Positions 1 through 9,700 of a DNA stretch of 43,100 nt are shown piece by piece. Under the pieces are notes generated by a model. That model ran no database searches and had not been told where the DNA came from. It was given only the letters and a program-made list of their open reading frames with translations. The DNA lies in contig JAJPHO010000004.1 in assembly GCA_021325215.1 (NCBI GenBank), forward strand, positions 1-43,100, read 5' to 3'. The position numbers and the translations under genes are program-made. Numbering within the stretch: the first letter of the stretch is position 1; each line of letters starts with the position of its first letter. This DNA comes from Alphaproteobacteria bacterium (GTDB lineage Bacteria > Pseudomonadota > Alphaproteobacteria > Rhodospirillales > Magnetospirillaceae).

Positions 1-147
1 GATGCCGCTTCTTTCATCAAGCAGAACAGCGGCTCGCATTTCGACCCCAAGCTGGTCAAGGTGTTCGAGGATGTGCTGCCGGAAATGCTGAAGATCATGG
101 CGATGTACCGGGACGGTCCGGAACCTTATCGCCAGATTGACGAGTAG
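1..147 (+). CDS. C-terminal end of an HD-GYP-like response regulator/phosphodiesterase (partial)
   Basis: The reading frame is open from the first base and ends at a TAG, giving 48 residues of a protein whose start lies outside the window. The tail contains SGSHFDPKLVKVF followed by a short helix with LPEMLKIMAMYRD. This is the usual C-terminal signature of HD-GYP domains (cyclic-di-GMP phosphodiesterases), where GSHFDP follows the last metal-ligand helix. None of the catalytic HD or GYP residues are in view, so activity cannot be judged. The family call is moderate; a histidine-kinase-associated HD domain is the main alternative. Confidence 0.6.
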   Translation, partial: DAASFIKQNSGSHFDPKLVKVFEDVLPEMLKIMAMYRDGPEPYRQIDE

Positions 148-165
148 GCGCCGTTCGCCGCACAC

Positions 166-190
166 TTCCTCTGTGTCCGTAACAGAGGAA
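166..190 (+). promoter_or_regulatory. Stem-loop containing the ribosome-binding site of the M28 peptidase gene
   Basis: A perfect 9-bp inverted repeat (TTCCTCTGT / ACAGAGGAA) with a 7-nt loop lies between the HD-GYP-like gene and the peptidase start. The right arm contains the GAGGA Shine-Dalgarno sequence, five to six bases before the ATG at 196. The stem could therefore hide the ribosome-binding site, or serve as a weak terminator of the upstream gene. There is no T-run after the stem, so the first reading is slightly favoured. Confidence 0.45.
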
Positions 191-195
191 ACTCC

Positions 196-1881
<1,686 letters not shown>

Positions 1882-1889
1882 TTATATCT

Positions 1890-1908
1890 GCGGGGTAGCC
1901 TACCCCGC
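1890..1908 (+). terminator. Hairpin downstream of the M28 peptidase gene
   Basis: A perfect 8-bp GC-rich inverted repeat (GCGGGGTA / TACCCCGC) with a 3-nt loop starts nine bases after the peptidase stop codon. Position and strength suggest a terminator or 3'-end stabiliser, although no U-run follows. Confidence 0.5.
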
Positions 1909-1920
1909 ACCCTCGGGGTC
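1903..1920. repeat. 18-bp dispersed intergenic repeat, copy 1
   Basis: CCCCGCACCCTCGGGGTC is identical to 32491-32508. Both copies overlap a hairpin at the end of a plus-strand gene and sit before a convergent minus-strand gene. A second block (TCGCTGCGCTCGTCCGA here) is also about 15/17 conserved near the other copy. Confidence 0.7.
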
Positions 1921-1936
1921 CTCGCTGCGCTCGTCC

Positions 1937-1970
1937 GAACATTGTGCGTCACAAGTGACGCACAATGTTC
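1937..1970. terminator. Perfect 16-bp inverted repeat between convergent genes
   Basis: Two 16-base arms (GAACATTGTGCGTCAC and its exact complement) are separated only by AA, and the right arm reaches the first base of the pentapeptide gene's stop codon. RNA from either strand would fold into a long hairpin, so a bidirectional terminator is the simplest reading. A protein-binding palindrome is possible. Confidence 0.6.
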
Positions 1971-2353
1971 TAGGCGCTAACCGGCAACTGGGTGGCGTCG
2001 ACGTCGCAATCCTGCAGCGTCACGCCATCCCAGCGGCAATCGACGAAACTGGCGGCCGACAGGTCGCAGCCCCGGAATTCCGATCCCGACAGGTCGCAGC
2101 GCACGAAGCGCGCGCGATACAGGCTGGCTTCACTGAAGCGCAGCCGGCGCAGAGTGCAGTCGACGAACAGCGTCTCGCTCATGTCGGCGGGCATCTCCGA
2201 CTCCTCGGTGAAACGGCAGCCATGCAGATGCGCCCCGGCCAGGCTGGGCACGGCGCTGACATCGAGATCCAGATCTTCGAGCGTCGTCACCGACAGATCG
2301 CCGGCGCGGGCGAAGTGTGTCTGCAACTGCTCGTGAGTGCGGATATTGAACAT
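1970..2353 (-). CDS. Pentapeptide-repeat protein
   Basis: The 127-residue product has a middle and C-terminal part made of degenerate five-residue repeats, such as ADMSE, LRFSEASLYRARF, CDLSGSEFRGCDLSAASF and CDVDATQL. A hydrophobic or aromatic residue recurs at every fifth position, as in right-handed quadrilateral beta-helices. The N-terminal 40 residues (MFNIRTHEQLQTHF...) do not show repeats. The start was chosen because a CAGGG site lies five bases before this ATG; an extended frame upstream has no such site. Pentapeptide proteins range from gyrase-protecting DNA mimics to structural adaptors. This one is too short to assign a role. Confidence 0.7.
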   Translation of the reverse strand: MFNIRTHEQLQTHFARAGDLSVTTLEDLDLDVSAVPSLAGAHLHGCRFTEESEMPADMSETLFVDCTLRRLRFSEASLYRARFVRCDLSGSEFRGCDLSAASFVDCRWDGVTLQDCDVDATQLPVSA

Positions 2354-2469
2354 AGTAACCCTGACGCGTTTTGGGCGCGGACAATAGGACCTATCATTTA
2401 GCAATGGAAGCAGAATTATCCAGCCTGACATAATAATTTCATCGTCGGCGGTTAAGTAATTATAATTTA

Positions 2470-2877
2470 CTAATTCTGGATATCGGCGATCAGCTCAGTG
2501 TCGGTGTTGTTGGCAACGCTGTCATATTTCTGCAGCGCTTGTTGAATGCGTGGGCCGTCGCAGCTTTCTTGCGCTATGACGGCGGAAACGCGGCGATCTA
2601 TTTCGCCGAAATGAGTCTCGATGAGTTTTTCGAGGTGAGGCGGGGCGAGATCCGAAATCAGGATCTTCAGCGCCGTCATGGCGCGCTCCGTCAGCAATTC
2701 GTATTTCTGCTGGAAGAGTCCGGCCGCGGTGGCATCGGAGCGGCCGCACCGGACCGCCACCGACCGGGCGGTCATGAGCTTGTCGAGAGTGGCCAGCACA
2801 GTGGCTGCGTCCGACCCGGCCCAGGCCGGGCCGGTCAGCATGGTCACTCCCGCAAAGGCGGCCGCGGCGCGGCGCAT
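2470..2877 (-). CDS. Small exported protein of unknown function
   Basis: The 135-residue product starts with a clear signal peptide (MRRAAAAFAGVTMLTGPAWA, predicted cleavage after AWA). The mature part is helical, with two cysteines that could pair (in VAVRCGRSDA and QESCDGPRI). The start is supported by an AAGGGGGA site upstream; the longer frame that extends further has no such site. I do not recognise the family. The surrounding 2,395-2,475 stretch is noticeably AT-rich for this genome. The gene lies on the same strand as the pentapeptide gene, 116 bp upstream of it. Confidence 0.6.
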   Translation of the reverse strand: MRRAAAAFAGVTMLTGPAWAGSDAATVLATLDKLMTARSVAVRCGRSDATAAGLFQQKYELLTERAMTALKILISDLAPPHLEKLIETHFGEIDRRVSAVIAQESCDGPRIQQALQKYDSVANNTDTELIADIQN

Positions 2878-2930
2878 CCGGTAATCCCCCTTATTTTCGT
2901 TAGAAAAACTATATGAGGGGAATTCGGCCT

Positions 2931-2954
2931 GCGTTGTGCGCGACCGCACAGCGC
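2931..2954 (-). terminator. Hairpin after the ribbon-helix-helix gene
   Basis: GCGTTGTGCG and CGCACAGCGC pair over 10 positions (one a G-U pair) around a CGAC loop, just past the stop of the minus-strand RHH gene. No U-run is present, so this is only a candidate terminator. Confidence 0.4.
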
Positions 2955-2961
2955 GGAGATG

Positions 2962-3363
2962 TCAGGCCTTCTTGCCGCGCAGCGCTTTCGCCACCACCAT
3001 GCGCACCCAGGCGGCGCGGGACAGGCCGAGGGCGGCGGCGCGCTGGTCCATCTCGGTCAGCTGGTCGTCCTCGAAGCGGATCAGCACCGCTTCCTTGTCC
3101 TTGCGCTTGGCTTTCTCGGGCTTCTCGGCTTTCTCGGCCTTGTGGTTGCCCTTCGCCTTGTCCTTATCCTTGTGCTTGCCCTTCGATTTCGACTTCTTGT
3201 CCTCGGCCGGTTCGGCGGGAACGGGAGCCGGCGCCGCGGGTTCTTCTCCGACAGGGGGGGCGGCGTGATGCGCGTCCTCGATGAAGGTTTCGGCGGTCTT
3301 GCGGCGGCGGGCCGGCGGCGTGGCGGCAGCGGCCGGGCGGGGAGGGCGGCGGGTGATGGTCAT
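2962..3363 (-). CDS. Ribbon-helix-helix DNA-binding protein, ParG-like partner of ParA
   Basis: The 133-residue product has a compact C-terminal ribbon-helix-helix fold: beta strand about residues 92-97 (AVLIRF), helix A about 100-112 and helix B about 116-128 (LSRAAWVRMVVAKAL). Residues 56-90 form a strongly lysine-rich low-complexity linker, and the N-terminal 50 residues are Pro/Ala-rich with a short TAETFIEDAH motif. The start follows an AAAGGA site; only 11 bp separate it from the ParA stop, so the two are one operon. In type Ib partition systems the small RHH protein (ParG) binds operator/centromere repeats and stimulates the ParF ATPase through a flexible N-terminal tail; that role is inferred here. 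A simple repressor is the alternative. Confidence 0.65.
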   Translation of the reverse strand: MTITRRPPRPAAAATPPARRRKTAETFIEDAHHAAPPVGEEPAAPAPVPAEPAEDKKSKSKGKHKDKDKAKGNHKAEKAEKPEKAKRKDKEAVLIRFEDDQLTEMDQRAAALGLSRAAWVRMVVAKALRGKKA

Positions 3364-3374
3364 GGTTTGTCCTT

Positions 3375-4019
3375 TCAGCTCAGCTTGGCCAGGCGGTCGG
3401 CGAGTCGGGTCAGCTCGCTGCAGGCCTTCTTGTCGGCGGGGCTGGCTTCCAGCACCGACAAGCCGATCGAATTGGCGTTGGGAAACGCTTTGCGCCGGCC
3501 GAGCGGCGAATTGAGAAAGGCGATTTCGGGATGTTCGCTCAGGGATACCGCGGCGGCGATATTGTCGGGGCCGGAGGAATCGGCGCAATTGAGCAGGGCG
3601 AAGGCGCGCAGGGATTGGTTGAAGCTCTTCGCCTCGCCGATCAGCGACGCCACCTTGTCGAGCGTCCAGACATCGAAGCTGCGCGGCTGGAACGGCACCA
3701 GGGCGATATCGGCGACGGTCAGTGCCGCGCGCAATGCCTGGGTGTCGCGTCCGCCGGTATCGATGAAGATGTCGTCGAACTTCGACTTCAGGGCCTGAAC
3801 CTGATTGCGGACGGCATTGCCGGACAGCTGGATGGCGGAATAGCCGGTCTGGCCCAGTTTCTCGGCGCGCAGGGCGGAAAAGTCGGAGGCGGTTCCCTGT
3901 TCGTCGGCATCGACCAGCAGAACGTCGCGCTTGGCGCGGATGACGCGTTCGACGGCGAGATTGACGGTCAGCGTGGTTTTCCCCACGCCACCTTTGGTTT
4001 GAACGACTGCGATGATCAT
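3375..4019 (-). CDS. ParA/ParF-family ATPase
   Basis: This 214-residue protein has the deviant Walker A motif of ParA proteins, TKGGVGKTT (signature K9 and P-loop K14). It also has Walker A' at VDADEQGT (D37/D39) and Walker B ending in FIDTGG (D87). It lacks the N-terminal helix-turn-helix domain of large plasmid ParA proteins. Its size (about 210 residues) matches the short ParF type and chromosomal cargo-positioning ATPases. Such proteins dimerise on ATP, bind DNA non-specifically and move a cargo with a partner protein. The following RHH gene is the likely partner. The ATG abuts the first of two palindromes upstream, suggesting autoregulation. Confidence 0.8.
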   Translation of the reverse strand: MIIAVVQTKGGVGKTTLTVNLAVERVIRAKRDVLLVDADEQGTASDFSALRAEKLGQTGYSAIQLSGNAVRNQVQALKSKFDDIFIDTGGRDTQALRAALTVADIALVPFQPRSFDVWTLDKVASLIGEAKSFNQSLRAFALLNCADSSGPDNIAAAVSLSEHPEIAFLNSPLGRRKAFPNANSIGLSVLEASPADKKACSELTRLADRLAKLS

Positions 4020-4021
4020 CG

Positions 4022-4062
4022 GGCGTACGCCTCTGGTTATTAGTCTGCCAGAAGCGTACGCC
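4022..4062 (-). promoter_or_regulatory. Twin palindromic operator/centromere candidate of the parA-RHH operon
   Basis: GGCGTACGCC (4022-4031, a perfect 10-bp palindrome) begins three bases upstream of the parA ATG. The same core GCGTACGC recurs at 4054-4061. The cores are 31 bp apart, about three helical turns, placing them on the same face of DNA. RHH proteins usually bind such short palindromes as cooperative dimers. The region would be both the promoter and, in a type Ib system, possibly the partition site. Confidence 0.55.
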
Positions 4063-4087
4063 TTAAGATGTAGTCAAATCAATATCG

Positions 4088-4112
4088 AACCGATATCGCT
4101 TTGATATCGGTT
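4088..4112 (-). terminator. Hairpin after the transaldolase gene, upstream of parA
   Basis: AACCGATATC and GATATCGGTT form a perfect 10-bp inverted repeat around a 5-nt loop, touching the transaldolase stop codon. It is AT-rich for a terminator and has no U-run on the minus strand, so it could instead be another protein-binding site for the downstream parA promoter. Confidence 0.4.
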
Positions 4113-4766
4113 TTAGGCGATCTTTTGTCCGGTGCTGGCCCAGTCGGCGGCGAACGTGTCGAGGCCGGCCTTGGTCAGCGGATGCTCGATCAGCTTGAGG
4201 AACAGAGCGGGAGGAATGGTGATCGCCTGGATGCCGGCCATGGCGCACTGCTTGACATGCAAGGGGGTGCGGACCGAGGCGCCCAGGATGTTGGTCTGCG
4301 CGTCGATGGCGACATAGGCCTCGACGATGTCGTGGATCAGGTCCATGCCGTCGGAGACCTGATCGTCCAGGCGGCCGATGAAGGGCGAGACGAAGGTGGC
4401 GCCGGCTTTGGCGGCCAGGACGGCCTGGTTGACCGAGAAGCACAGGGTGACGTTGGTCTTGATGCCCTTGTCGCTGAAGAAGCGGCAGGCCTTCAGGCCG
4501 TCCCAGGTCATCGGCAGCTTGACGGTGACGTTCGGGTGGATCTTGGACAGGGCCAGACCCTCGCTCTTCATGCCCTCGAAATCCATCGCGGCCACTTCGG
4601 CGCTGATCGGGCCGTCGACCAGGGCGCAGATCTCGCCGATCACCTCGTGGATGTTGCGGCCGGACTGGCGGATCAGGGTCGGGTTGGTGGTGACGCCGTC
4701 GACCAGGCCGGTATCTGCGCACTTGGTCAGCAGCGCCATGTCGGCGGTGTCGATGAAGAATTTCAT
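4113..4766 (-). CDS. Small transaldolase / fructose-6-phosphate aldolase family
   Basis: The product has 217 residues, the usual length of the short (type 3B, TalC/FSA-like) transaldolases. It starts MKFFIDTAD and contains GVTTNPTLI, SAEVAAMDFEGM and HPNVTVKLPMT, with K83 as the Schiff-base lysine. Later motifs (NVTLCFS, FVSPFIGRLDD, ASVRTPLHV) complete the (beta/alpha)8 barrel. It would transfer dihydroxyacetone units between sugar phosphates in the non-oxidative pentose phosphate pathway; FSA activity on free dihydroxyacetone cannot be excluded. The ATG is 11 bases after AAGGAG; a TTG three codons upstream is too close to that site. Confidence 0.9.
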   Translation of the reverse strand: MKFFIDTADMALLTKCADTGLVDGVTTNPTLIRQSGRNIHEVIGEICALVDGPISAEVAAMDFEGMKSEGLALSKIHPNVTVKLPMTWDGLKACRFFSDKGIKTNVTLCFSVNQAVLAAKAGATFVSPFIGRLDDQVSDGMDLIHDIVEAYVAIDAQTNILGASVRTPLHVKQCAMAGIQAITIPPALFLKLIEHPLTKAGLDTFAADWASTGQKIA

Positions 4767-4823
4767 TGCTCTCAAGGCTCCTTACCTTTGGGATGGAGGG
4801 GGTTTACCGCAAACGGAGCCGCC

Positions 4824-5318
4824 ATGTCGATTCGTCCGTATCACTCCGACGATGCACCCGCGTTATGGCAGATCATCGAACCCGCCATTCGCGGCGGCGA
4901 AACCTATGCCTTGCCGCGCGACATGGCGAAGGAGGCAGCGCTTGACTGGTGGACCGGCGGCGACCGTCAGGCGTTCGTTTATGAGCGCGACGGCGAGGTG
5001 CTGGGCAGCTATTTCATCCGCGCCAATCATCTGGGCGGCGGCGGCCATGTCGCCAATGCCGGCTATGCGACCCGGCCCGATGCGCGCGGGCAGGGGATCG
5101 CCCGGGCCATGTGCGACCATTCACAGGAACAGGCGGCGTCCCGGGGTTTCCGCCTGATGCAGTTCAATTTCGTGATTTCCAGCAATGTCGGCGCCGTCAC
5201 CCTGTGGCAGCGCTGCGGCTTCGAGATCGTCGGCACCGTGCCCGAGGGGTTTTCACACCCCCGGCTCGGCTATGTCGACACTCACATCATGGCGAAGCGC
5301 TTGTCACCTGCGGCGTGA
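4824..5318 (+). CDS. GNAT-family N-acetyltransferase
   Basis: The 164-residue protein carries the acetyl-CoA pyrophosphate-binding motif RPDARGQGIARAM (GNAT motif A, R/Q-x-x-G-x-G/A) near residue 85. A C-terminal strand-helix region follows, with SSNVGAVTLWQRCGFEIVGTVP, where the N-x-x-A-x-x-x-W-x-x-x-G-F pattern is typical. The substrate is unknown; relatives modify small amines or protein N termini. The start ATG follows CGGAG. Its last 32 bases overlap the 3' end of the convergent outer-membrane factor gene. Confidence 0.85.
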   Translation: MSIRPYHSDDAPALWQIIEPAIRGGETYALPRDMAKEAALDWWTGGDRQAFVYERDGEVLGSYFIRANHLGGGGHVANAGYATRPDARGQGIARAMCDHSQEQAASRGFRLMQFNFVISSNVGAVTLWQRCGFEIVGTVPEGFSHPRLGYVDTHIMAKRLSPAA

Positions 5319-6729
5319 GCTGCGGGGCCTTCCAGCCGCCGCCCATCGCCTGCAGCAGCGACACCGTGGTGGTCAGGCGGCTCTGGCGGATGGTCAGAGC
5401 CGATTGCTTGGCCGACAAGGCGGCGGTCTGCGCGGTCACCACGCTGGTATAGGCGACCGTGCCGGCGCGGTACTGGTTGGTGATCAGGCGCTCGGCCTCG
5501 TCGGCCGCCGTCACGGCGCGATCCTCGACCTCGGCCTGCTTGGCCAGCTGGGTCAGCGAGATCATGTCGTCCTCGACCTGTTGGAAGGCGGTCAGCACGG
5601 TCTGGCGATAGCTGGCGACCTGGCCGTCGTAATTGGCCCGCGCTTGGGCCACGCCGGCATCGCGGGCGCCCCAATCGATCACCGTCTCGGACAGGTTGGG
5701 GCCGAACGACCAGACATTGCTGCCCGTGCGCAGCAGCTTGTCGAAGGTCTCGGCGGTGCGGCTGAACGAGGCGTCGAAAGTCAAATCGGGGTAATAGGCG
5801 GCGATGGCGACGCCGACATTCGCGTTCGCCGCGGCCATCGAGCGCTCGGCGGCGGCGATGTCGGGCCGGCGCTCCAGCAAGGCGGAGGGGACGCTGACCG
5901 GCGAGACCGGCGAATCGGCCAGGCCGGGGATCGGCGCCACGGTGAAATCGGCGGGAGTCTTGCCGAGCAGCACCGCCATCGCATGTTCGAGCTGGGCGCG
6001 GGTCGAGACCACCGCGATAGCCGAGGAGCGCGTGCTTTCCAGCTGGGTCAGCGCCTGGTCGACGTCGGACTTGGCGGCGGTGCCGGACTTATACTGGTTC
6101 TGGGTGATTTTGAGGCTGCGCTCAAACGCTACGACGGTCGCATCCAGCAGGCGCTTCAGCTCGTCGGCGCCGCGCAGGGCGAAATAATCGCTGGCCAGGG
6201 CGGCCTGCACGGTGAGGCGTGCGGCGGCGAGCTGATCGTTCTGGGAATCGGCGGTGGCCTGGGCAGCCTCCAGCGTGCGGCGGAGCTTGCCCCAGACATC
6301 GATTTCCCACGACAGCGATCCGCCGGCGGTCCAGGTGTTGCTCAGCGCGCTGATGCGGTTGCCGCCCGTCACGCTGCCCGCGCTTTCCTTGGCGCGCGAG
6401 AAGCCGGCATTGGCGCCGATCACCGGGAACAGATTGGCATTGGCCTGATCGGTGGTGGCGACGGCGGCGCGCCAGGCGGCTTCGGCCTGGGCGACGGTCT
6501 GGTTCGAGACGGTCACCTCCTTTTCCAGCTGGTTCAGCACCGGGTCGTTGAAGATCGTCCACCAATCGGGATCGGCGTCGACGCTCTTGGGTTCGGCCAC
6601 CTTCCAGCCTTCGGCCTCCTTGTAGGCGGCCGGGGTCGGCGCGCTGGGACGCTCGTAATCCGGACCGACGGTGCAGGCCGTCAGCAGCAGGGACAGGGTC
6701 AGCAGCGAGGGTTTGGCGAAGCGATTCAT
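5287..6729 (-). CDS. Outer-membrane efflux lipoprotein (NodT/TolC family)
   Basis: The 480-residue protein begins with a lipoprotein signal peptide whose lipobox LLTAC places the acylated cysteine at residue 19. CTVGPDYERP follows, the typical mature start of NodT-family channels. Two long helical repeats follow, with recognisable motifs WEIDVWGKLR, ALASDYFALRGADEL, RRPDIAAAERSMAAANANVG and AYYPDLTF. Family members trimerise into a channel-tunnel through the outer membrane and dock to the adaptor/RND complex. The ATG overlaps the stop of the upstream RND gene (TGATG), so it is the last gene of the efflux operon. Confidence 0.93.
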   Translation of the reverse strand: MNRFAKPSLLTLSLLLTACTVGPDYERPSAPTPAAYKEAEGWKVAEPKSVDADPDWWTIFNDPVLNQLEKEVTVSNQTVAQAEAAWRAAVATTDQANANLFPVIGANAGFSRAKESAGSVTGGNRISALSNTWTAGGSLSWEIDVWGKLRRTLEAAQATADSQNDQLAAARLTVQAALASDYFALRGADELKRLLDATVVAFERSLKITQNQYKSGTAAKSDVDQALTQLESTRSSAIAVVSTRAQLEHAMAVLLGKTPADFTVAPIPGLADSPVSPVSVPSALLERRPDIAAAERSMAAANANVGVAIAAYYPDLTFDASFSRTAETFDKLLRTGSNVWSFGPNLSETVIDWGARDAGVAQARANYDGQVASYRQTVLTAFQQVEDDMISLTQLAKQAEVEDRAVTAADEAERLITNQYRAGTVAYTSVVTAQTAALSAKQSALTIRQSRLTTTVSLLQAMGGGWKAPQLTPQVTSASP

Positions 6730-9700
6730 CAGGCGATTCCCGGTTTTGCAGGGTTGGTGGACCGGCCGCGCCGCCGGCGCAGGCGGTCGAGGGTAAGATA
6801 AACGACAGGCGTGGTGTAGAGGGTCAGGATCTGGCTGACCAGCAGGCCGCCGACGATCGAGATGCCGAGCGGCCGGCGCAGCTCGGCGCCATCGCCCTGG
6901 CCCAATGCGAGGGGCAGGGCGCCCAGCAGGGCCACCATGGTGGTCATCATGATCGGGCGGAAGCGCAGCAGGCAGGCCTGATAGATCGCTTCCTCGCTGG
7001 ACAGGCCCTGGGTGCGTTCCGCGTCGAGGGCGAAGTCGATCATCATGATGGCGTTCTTCTTGACGATGCCGATCAGCAGCAGCACGCCGATCAGGGCGAT
7101 CAGCGAGAATTCCGTGTTGCAGATCAGCAGCGCCAGCAGCGCCCCGACGCCGGCCGAGGGCAGGGTCGACAGGATGGTCAGCGGGTGGATGTAGCTCTCA
7201 TAGAGGATGCCCAGCACGATATAGACCGCCAGCAGCGCCGCGGCGATCAGCACCGGCAGGGTCGCCAGCGAATCCTGGAAGGTGCGGGCCGTGCCGGCGA
7301 AGGTGCCATGCACGGTGGCCGGCATGCCGATGCGCTTTTCCGCGGCGTCGATCGCCGCCACCGCGTCGGACAGGGATTTGCCCGGCGGCAGGTTGAAGGA
7401 CAAGGTGGTGGCGACGAAATGGCCCTGATGGTTGACGGCCAGCGGGGTGGTGCCCGGCACATACCTGGCGAACGAGGACAGCGGCACCATGGTTTCCGCC
7501 GAGGTGCTGACCGCGGCACCCGCCGAGGCCGAGCTGTGGCCCGAGGCGGCCAGCGCGTTGTTGGCGGCGTTGCGGGCCGAGTCGGCGGCGATCGAGGCGG
7601 CGGTCGGGGCCGAGCTGCTCTTGGTCGAAGCGACCGTGGTTCCGGCCACCGCGTTGGTTGTCTGGGTGCCCGAGGCCGAGCCGCCCGAGGTGCTGACCCA
7701 GATCTGCTTGAGCATTTCCGGGTCCTGCCAATATTGCGGCGCGACCTCCATCACCACGTGATACTGGTTCAGCGCGTTGAAGATGGTCGAAACCTGGCGC
7801 TGGCCGAAGGCGTCATAGAGGGTGTTGTCGATCTCGCTGGCATTCAGCTTGAGGCGATAGGCCGTGTCGCGGTCGATCACCAGATCGGTCTCCAGGCCCT
7901 TGTCCTGCTGGTCGGAATTGACGTCGGCCAGGGCAGGATTGCCGACCAGCGCCGCCAGCAGCTTGGGCGACCAGGTGCGCAGCTCGTTCAGATCGTCCGA
8001 TTGCAGGGTGTATTGGTATTGGGCATTGGAGGAGCGTCCACCGACGCGGACATCCTGCGAGGCCTGCAGGAACAGGCGTGCGCCGGGAACCTGGGCCAAT
8101 TTTCCCCGCAGACGGCCGATCACCTGGTCGCTGGTCAGCTTGCGTTCCGTGACCGGCTTCAGCGCCACGAACACGTTGCCGCTATTGACCTGGCCGCCGC
8201 CGGTGAAGCCGACCACGCTCTCCACATCGGGATCGGCTTTCACGATCTCGATGAATTTCTGCAGCTTCTGGCGCATCAGCTGGAACGAGATGCTCTGGTC
8301 GGCCTGGATGCCGCCATTGAGGCGCCCTGTGTCCTGCTGCGGGAAGAAGCCGAAGGGCAGCTGGGTATAGAGCCAGAAATTCAGTGCCACGGTCGCCGCC
8401 AGGATCGCCAGGGTGATGACGCGGTGGCGCAGCGCTACCCGCAGCGTGCGGGCGTAGAAATTGGCGAAGCTGGTAAAGGCCTGCTCGCTCCAGCGGAACA
8501 GGCGGCCCTGCTCGTGCACTTCCTTCGGCTTGCGCAGCAGATAGGCGCACAGCATCGGCGTGGTGGTCAGCGACACCACCAGCGAGACTAGGATCGCCAC
8601 CGACAAGGTGACGGCGAATTCGCGGAACAGGCGGCCGACGATGCCGCCCATCAGCAGGATCGGAATGAACACCGCGACCAGGCTGACGCTCATCGACACC
8701 ACGGTAAAGCCGACTTCCCGCGCGCCCTGCAAGGCTGCCTGCATGCGCGGCATGCCGTTCTCGATATGGCGGACGCAATTCTCCAGCACCACGATGGCGT
8801 CGTCGACGACGAAGCCGGTGGCGATGGTCAGGGCCATCAGCGACAGGGTGTCGAGGCTGTAATTCAGCATATACATCGCGCCGAAGGTGCCGATGATCGA
8901 CACCGGCACGGCGATGCTGGGGATGAAGGTGGCGCGGCCGTCGCGCAGGAACAGATAGACCACCAGGATGACCAGGCAGAGCGAGATCAGCAGGGTCCGC
9001 TCGACATCGTGCAGCGAGCCGCGGATGGTCGGGCTGCGATCCATGGCGACGTCGAGATTGATCGCCGCCGGGATCGAGGCGCGCAATTCGGGCAACAGCG
9101 CCATAACGCGGTCGACCGTCTCGATGATATTGGCGCCGGGCTGGCGGAACAGGATCACCAGCACCGAGGGCTTGCCGTTCGACAGGCCCATATTGCGCAG
9201 ATCCTCGACGGAATCGGTGACATCGCCGACATCGGTCAGGCGCACCGGCCGGCCGTTGCGGTAGGCGACCACCAATTGGCGGTATTGTTCGGCCTTGGAG
9301 GCCTGGTCGTTGGTGTAGATCTGCAGATGGCGGTCGTCGATCTCGATCGCGCCCTTGGGGGCGTTGGCGTTGGCCGACGCCAGGGCGGCGCGCACGTCTT
9401 CCAGGCCGATGCCATATTTGAACATGGCGGTCGGGTTCAGCTCGATGCGCACGGCCGGCAGCGAGCTGCCGCCGACATTGACCTGGCCGATGCCGTCGAC
9501 CTGGCTGAGTTTCTGCTGCAGCACGGTCGCGGCGGAATCATAGACCTGGCCCTGGGTCAGGGTGTCCGAGGTCATCGCCAGGATCATGATCGGGCTGTCG
9601 GCCGGATTGACCTTGCGATAGGTCGGATTGCTGCGCAGCGAGGAGGGCAGATCGACGCGGGCGGCGTTGATGGCCGCTTCGACGTCGCGCGCGGCACCGT

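Noticed and set aside
4088..4112. Intrinsic terminator with U-run for the GATATC hairpin
   Set aside because: The T-run lies on the plus strand, where no gene ends; on the minus strand there is no U-run, so it was kept only as a weak candidate.
4101..4823. Extension of the GNAT gene far upstream in frame
   Set aside because: The extension is antisense to the transaldolase; the GNAT domain begins at the ATG at 4824 with a good ribosome-binding site.
5185..6801. A long plus-strand open frame opposite the outer-membrane factor gene
   Set aside because: Low-complexity shadow of the minus-strand NodT-family gene, with no recognisable domain.
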